DNA of 64,000 nt from Glycomyces niveus (GTDB lineage Bacteria > Actinomycetota > Actinomycetes > Mycobacteriales > Micromonosporaceae). Location of the stretch: NCBI RefSeq assembly GCF_017592475.1, contig NZ_JAGFNP010000005.1, positions 186,001 to 250,000 on the forward strand, in the 5' to 3' direction. The position numbers were made by a program, and so were the translations under genes. This document shows, piece after piece, positions 40,015 through 48,127 of this stretch. The notes below the pieces were generated by a model. The model did no database searches. It was given only the letters and a program-made list of their open reading frames with translations, and was not told the DNA's origin. Position 1 is the stretch's first letter. Each line of letters opens with the position of its first letter.

Positions 40015-41091
40015 ATGCGCCGTTCCCGATTCATCCTCGTGCCCGTCGCCGGACTCGCGGCGGCGGCCGCCCTCGCCGCCTGCGGCTCCGGCTCCGACGA
40101 CCCCGCCGCCGACGGCGAGATCAGCGTCGTCACCGCCTTCTACCCCCTCGCCTTCGCCACCGAGCGCGTCGGCGGCGACCACGTCGCCGTCACCAACCTC
40201 ACCCCCGCCGGCCAGGAGCCCCACGACCTCGAGCTCGCGCCCTCCGACATCGCCGCGATCGAAGAGGCCGACTACGTCGTCTACCTCAAGGGCTTCATCC
40301 CCGAGCTCGACGCCGCCGTCGAGGAGTACGCCCCCGACAAGTCCCTCGACGTGCTCACCGCCGTCGACACCATCGGCTACGACGCCACCGAGTCGTTCGA
40401 GGACGACCACGCCGAAGGCGACGAGCACGCGGACGAGCACGCGGACGAGCACGCCGAAGAGGAGCACTCCGAGGAGCCGACCGCCGCCGACGACACCGCC
40501 TCGGACGACGCCTCCGAGGAGGCGACCGAAGACGGGCACGACCACGAGGACGAGGAACTCGAAGGCACCGACCCGCACGTCTGGCTCGACCCGACCCGCT
40601 ACGGCCAGATCGGCACCGCCATCGCCGAAGGCCTCGCCGGGCTCGACGACGCCCACAAGGGCGACTACACGACCAACGCCGACGCCTTCACCGCCGACCT
40701 CACCGAGCTCGACGCCGAGTTCACCGACGCCCTCGCCTCCCGCACCAGCGATGAGATCGTCACCTCCCACGCCGCGTTCGGCTACCTCGCCGACCGCTAC
40801 GGCCTCCACCAGGTCGCCATCTCCGGCCTCAGCCCCGACCAGGAGCCCGACACCCAGCGCATGGCCGAGGTCGCCGCGTTCGTCGAAGAGCACGGCGTCA
40901 CCACGATCTTCTTCGAGACGCTCGTGTCGCCCGACATCGCCGACACGCTCGCGTCCGAGACCGGCGCCGCGACCGCCGTCCTCAACCCGCTCGAAGGCCT
41001 CACCCAGGAGCAGGCCGACGCCGGCGACGACTACTTCACTGTGATGCGCCAGAACCTGGCCGAGTTGCAGACCGCCCTGGGCGCGGCATAG
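40015..41091 (+). CDS. znuA: Zinc ABC transporter, substrate-binding lipoprotein ZnuA
   Basis: This zinc-binding lipoprotein is the receptor of the ZnuABC importer. It has 358 residues from ATG 40015. The lipobox LAAC puts the lipid on Cys23. The cluster A-1 fold shows VTAFYPLAFATERVGGDHV and NLTPAGQEPHDLELAPSD with the first ligand His, then a charged loop (DEHADEHADEHAEEEHSEE and HDHEDEE) typical of ZnuA. TDPHVWLDPTRY holds the second His, VTSHAAFGYLADRYGL the third, and FFETLVSPDIADTLA the acidic ligand. The Zur box upstream, and zur four genes on, support zinc over manganese. Confidence 0.95.
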   Translation: MRRSRFILVPVAGLAAAAALAACGSGSDDPAADGEISVVTAFYPLAFATERVGGDHVAVTNLTPAGQEPHDLELAPSDIAAIEEADYVVYLKGFIPELDAAVEEYAPDKSLDVLTAVDTIGYDATESFEDDHAEGDEHADEHADEHAEEEHSEEPTAADDTASDDASEEATEDGHDHEDEELEGTDPHVWLDPTRYGQIGTAIAEGLAGLDDAHKGDYTTNADAFTADLTELDAEFTDALASRTSDEIVTSHAAFGYLADRYGLHQVAISGLSPDQEPDTQRMAEVAAFVEEHGVTTIFFETLVSPDIADTLASETGAATAVLNPLEGLTQEQADAGDDYFTVMRQNLAELQTALGAA

Positions 41092-41106
41092 GGCAGCATT
41101 ACTCCA

Positions 41107-41871
41107 ATGCCCGTTCTCAACGTCAGCGGCGCGACCGTCTCCTACGGCGGTCGCGCCGTCGTCCGCGGCGTGGACCTCGCCGTCGAACCCGGGGAGGCCG
41201 TGGCCCTCATGGGCGCCAACGGTTCCGGGAAGTCCACGCTCATCAAAGCCGTCGCCGGGCTCGTCCCGCTCGCGGGCGGCTCGATCGAACTCTTCGGCAC
41301 CCCGCAGAAGCGCTTCCGCGCCTGGAAGCGCATCGGCTACGTCCCCCAGCGCACCGGCGCCGCCTCCGGCGTCCCCTCCACCGCCGCCGAGGTCGTCTCC
41401 CAGGGCCGCCTCGCCCACCGGCTCCTCGGCATGCCCCCGAAGCGCGCCGACCGCGACGCCGTGACCCGCAGCCTCGCCGAGGTCGGCCTCGCCGACCACG
41501 CCCACTGCTCGGTCGACACCCTCTCCGGCGGCCAGCAGCAGCGCGTCCTCATCGCCCGCGCGCTCGCCACCGACCCCGAACTGCTCATCATGGACGAGCC
41601 CACCGTGGGCGTCGACGCCGAGACCCAGGCCGCGCTCGCGACCGTGGTCGCCGACCGCATCGACGCCGGCTGCGCGGTCCTCCTCGTCACCCACGAGCTC
41701 GGCCCGCTCACCGACCGGCTCGACCGCGCCGTGGTCCTCGCCGACGGCAAGGTCGTCCACGACGGCGCCCCGCCGCGCCCCGTCGGCGAGCACGCCGACC
41801 CGCACCACGAGCACGCACACCCGCACGCCAACGGCGACGCCGCCGACGAAGCCATCTGGGGCGGCAAATGA
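41107..41871 (+). CDS. znuC: Zinc ABC transporter ATP-binding protein ZnuC
   Basis: This is the ATPase of the zinc importer, with 254 residues. Walker A is MGANGSGKSTLI, the signature is LSGGQQQRVL, Walker B is LLIMDEPTVGVD and the switch His is in LLVTHELGPL. The C-terminus is His-rich (HADPHHEHAHPHANG), which could bind zinc and link activity to the metal. It follows znuA by 15 bases and its stop overlaps the znuB start (ATGA). Confidence 0.95.
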   Translation: MPVLNVSGATVSYGGRAVVRGVDLAVEPGEAVALMGANGSGKSTLIKAVAGLVPLAGGSIELFGTPQKRFRAWKRIGYVPQRTGAASGVPSTAAEVVSQGRLAHRLLGMPPKRADRDAVTRSLAEVGLADHAHCSVDTLSGGQQQRVLIARALATDPELLIMDEPTVGVDAETQAALATVVADRIDAGCAVLLVTHELGPLTDRLDRAVVLADGKVVHDGAPPRPVGEHADPHHEHAHPHANGDAADEAIWGGK

Positions 41872-42767
41872 ACGTCGAAACGGTCCTCGGCTACTTCGAG
41901 TACGAGTTCATGCAGCGCGCCCTCATCAGCGCCCTCGTCGTCGGACTGTGCGCGCCCGCCGTCGGCGTGTTCCTCGTCCAGAAGCGCCTGGCGCTCATCG
42001 GGGACGGCCTCGGCCACATCGCCCTCACCGGCGTCGCCATCGGCTTCCTCACCGGCGCCGCGCCCATGTGGACGACCCTCGCGGTCACCGTCGCCGCCTC
42101 GATCGTCATGGAGATCCTGCGCAGCCACTCCAAGACCTCCGGCGACGTCGCCCTCGCCATGATGTTCTACGGCGGCATCGCCGGCGGCGTCTACCTCACC
42201 GGCATCGCCTCGGACAAGGGCGTCGCGAACCTCCAGCAGTACCTCTTCGGCTCGCTCCTGACCGCCGGCTGGGACGAGGTCTGGACCATCGCGATCGGCG
42301 GCACCGTCGTCGCCGCCCTCATGCTCGTGCTCCGGCCCTGGCTCGCCGCGATCTGCGCCGACGAGCAGTACGCGCGCGTCTCCGGCCTGCCCGTCGCCGC
42401 GCTCAACCTGCTCCTGCTCATCACCACCGCCGTCACCGTCTCGGTCTCGATGCGCGCGGTCGGCCTGCTCCTGGTGAGCGCCCTCCTCGTCATCCCGGTC
42501 GTCACCGTCCAGCAGTTCACGCGCTCGTTCAAGGCCACCATGTTCGCCGCGATGGCCGCGGGCCTCCTCATCGCGGGCACCGGCGTCCTCTTCTCGGCCG
42601 CGAAGGACGTCCCGCCCGGGTCGACGATCGTGCTCATCGGCGTCGCCGTCTTCGTCGCGACCGCCGTCATCGCCGCCATCGTGCACCGCGTCCGCCGGGT
42701 CCGCCGCGCCCACCTCCCGCCCGAAGGCGAGCCGCTGGAGGTCGAACTGCCCGCCGCGAAGGCATGA
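41868..42767 (+). CDS. znuB: Zinc ABC transporter permease ZnuB
   Basis: This is the membrane subunit of the zinc importer, 299 residues with about eight helices. Family blocks are FMQRALISALVVGLCAPAVG, the early IGDGLGHIALTGVAIGFL, the ATPase-contact helix around ADEQYARVSGLPVAALNLL and VSMRAVGLLLVSALLVIPVV. The start overlaps the znuC stop. A Glu/Leu-rich soluble tail ends the protein. Confidence 0.95.
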   Translation: MNVETVLGYFEYEFMQRALISALVVGLCAPAVGVFLVQKRLALIGDGLGHIALTGVAIGFLTGAAPMWTTLAVTVAASIVMEILRSHSKTSGDVALAMMFYGGIAGGVYLTGIASDKGVANLQQYLFGSLLTAGWDEVWTIAIGGTVVAALMLVLRPWLAAICADEQYARVSGLPVAALNLLLLITTAVTVSVSMRAVGLLLVSALLVIPVVTVQQFTRSFKATMFAAMAAGLLIAGTGVLFSAAKDVPPGSTIVLIGVAVFVATAVIAAIVHRVRRVRRAHLPPEGEPLEVELPAAKA

Positions 42768-42829
42768 CCGGAGGGGGACCCGCGACACCTGAGCCAGCGA
42801 ACGGCCACGGGACGCGATATTTTTGCGGG

Positions 42830-43144
42830 GTGCGGACCGAGACCGAGCCAACCGAGGCCACCCCAGCCGACTACGAGGCGGCGGGGGAGCTCCTGCGCGC
42901 GCTCGCCGCGCCCCTGCGCATCGCGATCGTCATGGAGCTGGCGGCCGGACCGAAGTACGTGCACCAGATCGTCGAGACCCTGCGCGTCACCCAGCCCCTC
43001 GTCTCCCAGCATTTGCGGGTGCTCCGGGGAGCGGGTATCGTGCGCGGCACCAGGTCGGGCCGCGAGATCTCCTATTCGCTGATCGACGACCACATCGCGC
43101 ACATCGTCACCGACGCCGTCCACCACGCCCGAGAGGAACGCTAG
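42830..43144 (+). CDS. smtB: ArsR/SmtB-family zinc-responsive regulator
   Basis: This is a small winged-helix repressor, 104 residues from GTG 42830. The DNA-binding part is VHQIVETLRVTQPLVSQHLRVL, followed by the wing. The last helix reads DDHIAHIVTDAVHHAREE. It has Asp, His, His and Glu spaced as D-x-H-x10-H-x2-E, the alpha-5 metal site of SmtB-type zinc sensors. Its stop overlaps the zur start by one base. The same smtB-zur pair exists in Mycobacterium (Rv2358-Rv2359), where SmtB is released from DNA by zinc and so controls zur. Confidence 0.92.
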   Translation: MRTETEPTEATPADYEAAGELLRALAAPLRIAIVMELAAGPKYVHQIVETLRVTQPLVSQHLRVLRGAGIVRGTRSGREISYSLIDDHIAHIVTDAVHHAREER

Positions 43145-43554
43145 TGGCCACCAAGCCTCCGGCCGAGAACATGGCCCGCTCCACGAAGCAGCGGACCGCG
43201 ATCCTCGAACTGCTCGAGCACGACGACGCGTTCCGCTCCGCCCAGGACCTCCACGCGATCCTCCGCGAAGCCGGCTCCAAGATCGGCCTCACCACCGTCT
43301 ACCGGACCCTCCAGGCCTTCGCCGAGGCCGACATCGTCGACGTCATGCGCCTGCCCGGCGGCGACCACCTCTACCGCCTCTGCTCGGCCGAGGAGCACCA
43401 CCACCACCTCGTGTGCCGCTCGTGCGGCAAGACCGTCGAGGTCGCCGGGCCGACGGTGGAGCGCTGGGCCAACAAGGTCGCGGCCGACCACGGCTTCACC
43501 GAGGTCGGACACACGCTCGAACTCCACGGCCTCTGCGCCGACTGCGCCAAGTAG
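43144..43554 (+). CDS. zur: Zinc uptake regulator Zur (Fur family)
   Basis: Zur is a dimeric repressor that binds DNA when zinc is bound. It has 136 residues from GTG 43144, overlapping the smtB stop; the ATG at 43171 is an alternative. The winged helix shows STKQRTAILELLEHDDAF and GLTTVYRTLQAFAEADIVDV. The metal domain has EEHHHHLVCRSCGKTVEV and LHGLCADCAK, giving the structural four-Cys zinc site and the regulatory His cluster. Two Zur boxes in the window, before znuA and between the zinc-free ribosomal genes and cobW, are the likely targets. Confidence 0.95.
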   Translation: MATKPPAENMARSTKQRTAILELLEHDDAFRSAQDLHAILREAGSKIGLTTVYRTLQAFAEADIVDVMRLPGGDHLYRLCSAEEHHHHLVCRSCGKTVEVAGPTVERWANKVAADHGFTEVGHTLELHGLCADCAK

Positions 43555-43564
43555 GGTGTAGCGC

Positions 43565-43936
43565 GTGCTGGTTGTATATCGTTTCGCCGTGACCGAAGGC
43601 GAGACGGACGCGTTCGCCCGCGACGCCGAGGCCGCGCTCGCGGCGCTGGCCTCCTGCGACGGCTACGAGCGCGGCGGCCTGGGCCGCGCGCTCGACTCGT
43701 TCACCGACGGCGAGGACGCCGCCTGGCTCCTCTGGACCGAATGGCGCGACGTCGGCTCCTACCGCCGGGCGCTATCGAACTACCAGGTGAAGATGTCCAC
43801 CCCGCTCCTCTCCCGCGCCCTGCCCGAGGCCTCCGGTTTCGAAGTGCTCGCCGAATGCGCCCCGGGCGGCGAACCGCGCCGCGCCGGCTCGGACCGAACG
43901 GACGACCCCGCCGAGGCCCGGGAGTCCGCCCGATGA
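43565..43936 (+). CDS. Antibiotic biosynthesis monooxygenase (ABM) domain protein
   Basis: This is a small dimeric alpha-beta barrel protein of 123 residues from GTG 43565. The ABM fold is suggested by MLVVYRFAVTEGETDAFARD, then YERGGLGRALDSF, WLLWTEWRDVGSYRRAL and the later EVLAECAPGG. Such proteins range from small oxygenases to heme-degrading enzymes and stress proteins. The conserved Asn and Trp of IsdG heme degraders are not evident. Its stop overlaps the next start (ATGA). Specific function unknown. Confidence 0.75.
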   Translation: MLVVYRFAVTEGETDAFARDAEAALAALASCDGYERGGLGRALDSFTDGEDAAWLLWTEWRDVGSYRRALSNYQVKMSTPLLSRALPEASGFEVLAECAPGGEPRRAGSDRTDDPAEARESAR

Positions 43937-44808
43937 CCGACCGGTCGCACGACCCGGCGAACCCCGAAGGGCCGCAAGCAGACCGCGAACCGGACGCGTC
44001 CCCCCGACCCGTCCCGATGTCGGTCCCGGTCGAACCCGTTCCGGTCGAACCGACGCCGCCGCTGCCGACGGAGACCGCCGGACCCGCGCCCGAACCGGAG
44101 TCGCCGCGCCAGCGCGAACCCGTTGCGGCCGAACCGCACACGAGCGTCCAACCGGTCGCCGAACCGGCCGCCCCCGCGCAGATCGCCCCCGAACCCGGCT
44201 CGGCGCCGATCCCGATGGAGCCCGAGCCCTCCGGCCCCGACCCCGTCTCGCCCGAACCGGCCGCGCCCGTCGCGCTCGCGACCGGCACCGAGGAGACCCT
44301 GGCGCTGCCGCCGACCACGAAGGAGGTCGAGCCCGCCCCGGTCCCCTCGACGCCGCCGCCGCCGACCGGCGTGCCGGTCCCGTTCGCGGCCCCGCCGACC
44401 GGGCACTCCCGGTACTTCAGCCTGAAGCTCGGCCTCGGCATCGGCGGCGGCGCGCTGGCCGTCATCAGCGTGGCCCTGGCCGTCGTGCTCGCCGTGGTCG
44501 TGTTCGGGAACTCGGTCACCGACAAGGTCGAGGGCACCGCCGAAGACTTCATCGCCGCGATCGCCGAGGACGACTGGGACACCGCCTACGCGATGCTCTG
44601 CGAGGACTACCGCGACCGGTCCGGCGCGGAGTACGCCGCGGAGTGGGACGACTGGTACGTCGAGGGCGCCGAGGTCCAGCCCATGAATCCCCGCACCGGG
44701 ACCGTCACCGTCGAGTTCGACGACGGCTCGGCGATCGAACTGGTCATCGAGCTCGTGCAGACGCCCGAGAGCCTTTCGACGAGCGTCTGCGGCTGGCGAG
44801 CCGTCTAG
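43933..44808 (+). CDS. Membrane protein with Pro/Glu-rich cytoplasmic tail
   Basis: This 291-residue protein has about 160 N-terminal residues rich in Pro, Glu, Ala and Val, probably disordered. One membrane helix follows (GALAVISVALAVVLAVVVFG). An extracytoplasmic domain of about 90 residues follows that (TAEDFIAAIAEDDWDTAYAM to the end). The outer domain resembles DUF4878 or SnoaL-like lumazine-binding folds in its FIAAIAEDDWDTAYAMLCED helix and the later TVTVEFDDGS strands, with two Cys that could pair. The start overlaps the ABM gene stop. It converges with the next gene, and their stops overlap by four bases. Function unknown. Confidence 0.75.
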   Translation: MTDRSHDPANPEGPQADREPDASPRPVPMSVPVEPVPVEPTPPLPTETAGPAPEPESPRQREPVAAEPHTSVQPVAEPAAPAQIAPEPGSAPIPMEPEPSGPDPVSPEPAAPVALATGTEETLALPPTTKEVEPAPVPSTPPPPTGVPVPFAAPPTGHSRYFSLKLGLGIGGGALAVISVALAVVLAVVVFGNSVTDKVEGTAEDFIAAIAEDDWDTAYAMLCEDYRDRSGAEYAAEWDDWYVEGAEVQPMNPRTGTVTVEFDDGSAIELVIELVQTPESLSTSVCGWRAV

Positions 44809-46043
44809 TAACCGCCGTACGGCGACTGCTGCTGCGGCGCTTGGCCGTACGGCCCCGCCTGCTGAGGCGCCTGCGGCTGGCCCGGCACCACCATGATGAG
44901 CGGGGTCGGGGGCTTCCCGGGCGTCCACGCCCGCACGCCGGGCACCATAGCAAGGATGAACGCGATGAGGATGAGCAGCAGCGAGTAGTCGCGGACGAGG
45001 ACGATGATCCAGTTCGTGCGCGCCGGCGGCGGCACCACGTCCAAGAACCACATCGCCTCCCGCGTGAGGCTCACCGTCGCGAACCCGGCCGCGAGCAGCA
45101 GGACCGGCGTCCACACGAGCGTGAAGACGCGCCCGCCGGCCTTGCCGCGCTGGATGCCGATCGCCGAGATCAGGGCGCACACCAGGACGAGCACCGCCGC
45201 CAGGCCCGCCATGATCGGGAGCCGCGAGCCGTACAGCAGGGCCGGGTCGTCGTAGTCCATCCCGATCGCGTTCCGCATCATCATCAGCGTGCGGACGGTG
45301 CCGTAGAGCGTCCAGGCGCTGATCGCCATCATCAGGCCGAGCACCACGAGCATGAACGTGGCCGCGCCGGGCCGCGTCCCGGGCCGCTCCGGCGCCGGGG
45401 CCGCACCCGGCATCATGCCCATGGGGGCCGCGGCGGGCATGCCGCCCATCGCCGTCCCGGGCACCTGCACCTCGCCTCTCTGGATGCGGTGCATGAGGAT
45501 CCACTGCCGCGCCGACTTCGAGCAGAGCAGCCCCAGGAGCGTGCCGTAGAGCCCGACGAGCACCGCTGCGACGGTGAGCATGATGTCGCCGCCGGAGTCG
45601 AACATGACGACGCCGAAGACGAACCCGGTGAGGCTCAAGGCGAGTCCGAGGATGGCGCTGACCAGCGACCAGATCCACGCCCAGCGCTTGCCGCGCGCGA
45701 TCTGCACGCCGCTGGCGAGCGACTGGATCGCCGAGTAGACGGCGAACGCGAGCCCGATGAGGCTGAACGGGTTGAACAGCTCGACCATGCTCATGATCGA
45801 GAAGACGTTCCCGACCGCGCTGATCGCCAGGAAGATGTAGAGGATGACCTGGATGCCGGTGACCGTGCCGGGCTTCGCCATCGACAAGCCGACCGGGATC
45901 TGACCCGGGACAGGTTGCTCGGGCGAGTACTGCGCCGGGCCGTACGCGCCGCCGGGGCCCATCTGCTGCGGTCCGGGCGGAGGCGGCGGGGCGGGCTGGT
46001 ACTGGAGGTGCATCCGGTCCGGGGGCGGGGGCGGCATGGTCAT
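44805..46043 (-). CDS. Multi-pass membrane protein with Pro/Gly/Tyr-rich ends
   Basis: This 412-residue protein starts at ATG 46043. Its N-terminus is Pro-rich (MTMPPPPPDRMHLQYQPAP) and its end has GPYGQAPQQQSPYGG. Between them are about eight helices in two blocks of four (VILYIFLAISAVGNVF to GLYGTLLGLLC, then FMLVVLGLMMAISAWTL to LLLILIAFILAMVPG), separated by a soluble, Met/Pro-rich stretch. The two blocks look like an internal duplication of a DUF-type four-helix unit. No transport or enzymatic motif is seen. It is divergent from the HSP90-like gene across 224 bases. Function unknown. Confidence 0.75.
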   Translation of the reverse strand: MTMPPPPPDRMHLQYQPAPPPPPGPQQMGPGGAYGPAQYSPEQPVPGQIPVGLSMAKPGTVTGIQVILYIFLAISAVGNVFSIMSMVELFNPFSLIGLAFAVYSAIQSLASGVQIARGKRWAWIWSLVSAILGLALSLTGFVFGVVMFDSGGDIMLTVAAVLVGLYGTLLGLLCSKSARQWILMHRIQRGEVQVPGTAMGGMPAAAPMGMMPGAAPAPERPGTRPGAATFMLVVLGLMMAISAWTLYGTVRTLMMMRNAIGMDYDDPALLYGSRLPIMAGLAAVLVLVCALISAIGIQRGKAGGRVFTLVWTPVLLLAAGFATVSLTREAMWFLDVVPPPARTNWIIVLVRDYSLLLILIAFILAMVPGVRAWTPGKPPTPLIMVVPGQPQAPQQAGPYGQAPQQQSPYGGY

Positions 46044-46267
46044 CGGGGCGGCATCCTCTTGCTCTGGGGCTTCGGTAGCGGCCACCTTACCGGACCTTCC
46101 CCGAACGGGCGGTCCGCGCCGGTTCGCGGGGATTCGGGCGTGTTCCAAGGGCCGCAAGGCCTCCTCGTCCCGGTTAGTCCTGGGGGTCCTTTTCACGCGT
46201 TCCCGTGATGCGGCGGTTTGCTAGTCTGACTGACGCCGAACGACCTCCGAGTGAAGCAGGACGCGCT

Positions 46268-48079
46268 GTGGTTGAGACAACGCCCACTTCCCATACCTTC
46301 CAAGTGGACCTGCGCGGCCTGGTGGACCTCCTGTCGCACCACCTGTACTCCTCGCCGAAGGTCTACGTCCGCGAGCTGCTGCAGAACGCGGTGGACGCCA
46401 TCACGGCGCGCGCCCTGGCCGACCCCGGGTTCCGGCCCGCGGACCAGCATGTGGCGGTCGTCGCCGACGGCAGGCGGCTGCGGATCACCGATCCCGGTGT
46501 GGGCCTGACCCTCGCGGAGGTCCACAAGCTGCTCGCGACCATCGGCGGCTCCTCCAAGCGCGACGAGGAGATCGAGGGCGCGCGCCGGGACTTCCTGGGG
46601 CAGTTCGGCATCGGCCTGCTCGCCTGCTTCACGGTCGCGTCGGTCATCACCGTGACCTCGCGTTCGGCGAAGGACCCCGCCGCTCCCGTCGTCAGGTGGG
46701 CCGCCCGCGACGACGGCTCGTACACGGTCACCGAAGTGCCGCTCGCCGAGCACCCCGAGCCCGGCACCACGGTGGAGCTCGAGGCCCGCCGCGGCGAGGA
46801 CTGGCTGCAGCCCAAGCGGGTCGTGGACCTGGCCCGCGAGTACGGGTCGCTGCTGCCGGTGCGCATCACCGTCTCCGACGGCGGCACCCCGGTGGAAGTG
46901 ACGGACGCGCCGCCGCTGTGGGAACGGGAACATCCGACTCCGACGGCGCGCCGCCTCGCGCTGAACTCCTACTGCGAGAGCGTGCTCGGCTTCCCGCCGC
47001 TCGACGTGATCGACCTCGACGTGCCGCTCGCCGGCATCAAGGGCGTCGCGTTCGTCCTCCCGCACGCCACCTCGCCGTCGACGCGCCCGGCGCACCGCGT
47101 GCACCTCAAGAAGATGCTCCTGACCGACACCGCGGACAACCTGGTCCCCGAATGGGCGTTCTTCGTGCGCTGCGTGATCGACACGGATGCACTGCGCCCC
47201 ACCGCGTCCCGCGAATCGCTGTACGACGACGAGGCGCTCGCGGTCGCGCGCGACGCGATCGGCGCGCAGATCCGCGAGTGGATCTCCCGCCTCGCCGCCG
47301 AGGACCCGACCCGCCTGGAGGCCTTCCTCGCCGTGCACGAGCTCGGCGTGAAGGCCCTCGCCCGCCACGACCCCGAACTGCTCGCGGCGATGCTGCCGTG
47401 GCTGCGGTTCGAGACCACCGCCGGGCACACCAACCTGACCGACTTCGCCCGCGCCTACCAGCCGGTCTACCTGGCCGCCAGTGTGGAGGAGTACCGGCAG
47501 GTCGCGCCGATCGCCGCCGCGCAGGGCATCGGCGTCGTCAACGGCGGCTACACCTACGACGCGGAGCTGGTGCAGGCCCTGCCGCGCCTCGACCCGCAGG
47601 TCAAGGTCGAGAACCTGCGGCCGGGCGTGATCTCGGCGAGCCTCGACCCGGTCGACACCGGCACCGAGCTGGCGCTGCGGTCCTTCCTCAACGCCGCGAA
47701 GGCCCGCCTCGACGCGGTCGACGTCGACGTGGTCGTGCGCGAGTTCAACCCCGTCTCGGTGCCCGCCCTGCTCCTCGACGACCGCGAGTCCCGGCGCGAG
47801 CGCCAGCGGGCCGAGGCCGAGGCGCAGGCCGACGACCTGTGGGGCGGCATCCTCGCCTCCATCAAGCAGCACGCGCCGCGCGCCCAGCTCGTCCTCAACC
47901 ACCGCAACCCCACCGTCCGCCGCATCGCCGGGATCGCCGACCCGCAGCTCGCGGGCACCGCGGTCGAGTCCCTGTACGGGCAGGCGCTCCTGATGAGCCA
48001 CCGGCCGCTGCGCAGCGCCGACACCGCCCTCCTCAACCGCTCGTTCATGAACCTGCTGGAACACATCACGCAGGACTGA
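46268..48079 (+). CDS. HSP90-family (GHKL) ATPase protein
   Basis: This is an HSP90-like chaperone or ATPase of 603 residues from GTG 46268, with AGGA upstream. The Bergerat ATP site is complete: VRELLQNAVDAITARA (Glu and Asn), ITDPGVGLT, then IGGSSKRDE and FLGQFGIGLLACF. The middle domain has the late-ATPase region around RVHLKKMLLTDTADNLVPEW and the Arg in PTASRESLYDD. The C-terminal part differs from HtpG and may not dimerise in the same way. It lies 48 bases before a TPR protein gene on the same strand. Eukaryotic Hsp90 works with TPR co-chaperones, so the pairing is suggestive. Clients unknown. Confidence 0.88.
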   Translation: MVETTPTSHTFQVDLRGLVDLLSHHLYSSPKVYVRELLQNAVDAITARALADPGFRPADQHVAVVADGRRLRITDPGVGLTLAEVHKLLATIGGSSKRDEEIEGARRDFLGQFGIGLLACFTVASVITVTSRSAKDPAAPVVRWAARDDGSYTVTEVPLAEHPEPGTTVELEARRGEDWLQPKRVVDLAREYGSLLPVRITVSDGGTPVEVTDAPPLWEREHPTPTARRLALNSYCESVLGFPPLDVIDLDVPLAGIKGVAFVLPHATSPSTRPAHRVHLKKMLLTDTADNLVPEWAFFVRCVIDTDALRPTASRESLYDDEALAVARDAIGAQIREWISRLAAEDPTRLEAFLAVHELGVKALARHDPELLAAMLPWLRFETTAGHTNLTDFARAYQPVYLAASVEEYRQVAPIAAAQGIGVVNGGYTYDAELVQALPRLDPQVKVENLRPGVISASLDPVDTGTELALRSFLNAAKARLDAVDVDVVVREFNPVSVPALLLDDRESRRERQRAEAEAQADDLWGGILASIKQHAPRAQLVLNHRNPTVRRIAGIADPQLAGTAVESLYGQALLMSHRPLRSADTALLNRSFMNLLEHITQD

Positions 48080-48127
48080 ACCGCCCGGCACGGCTCACTC
48101 CTCACATAGGACATTTAAGGACCTGGT

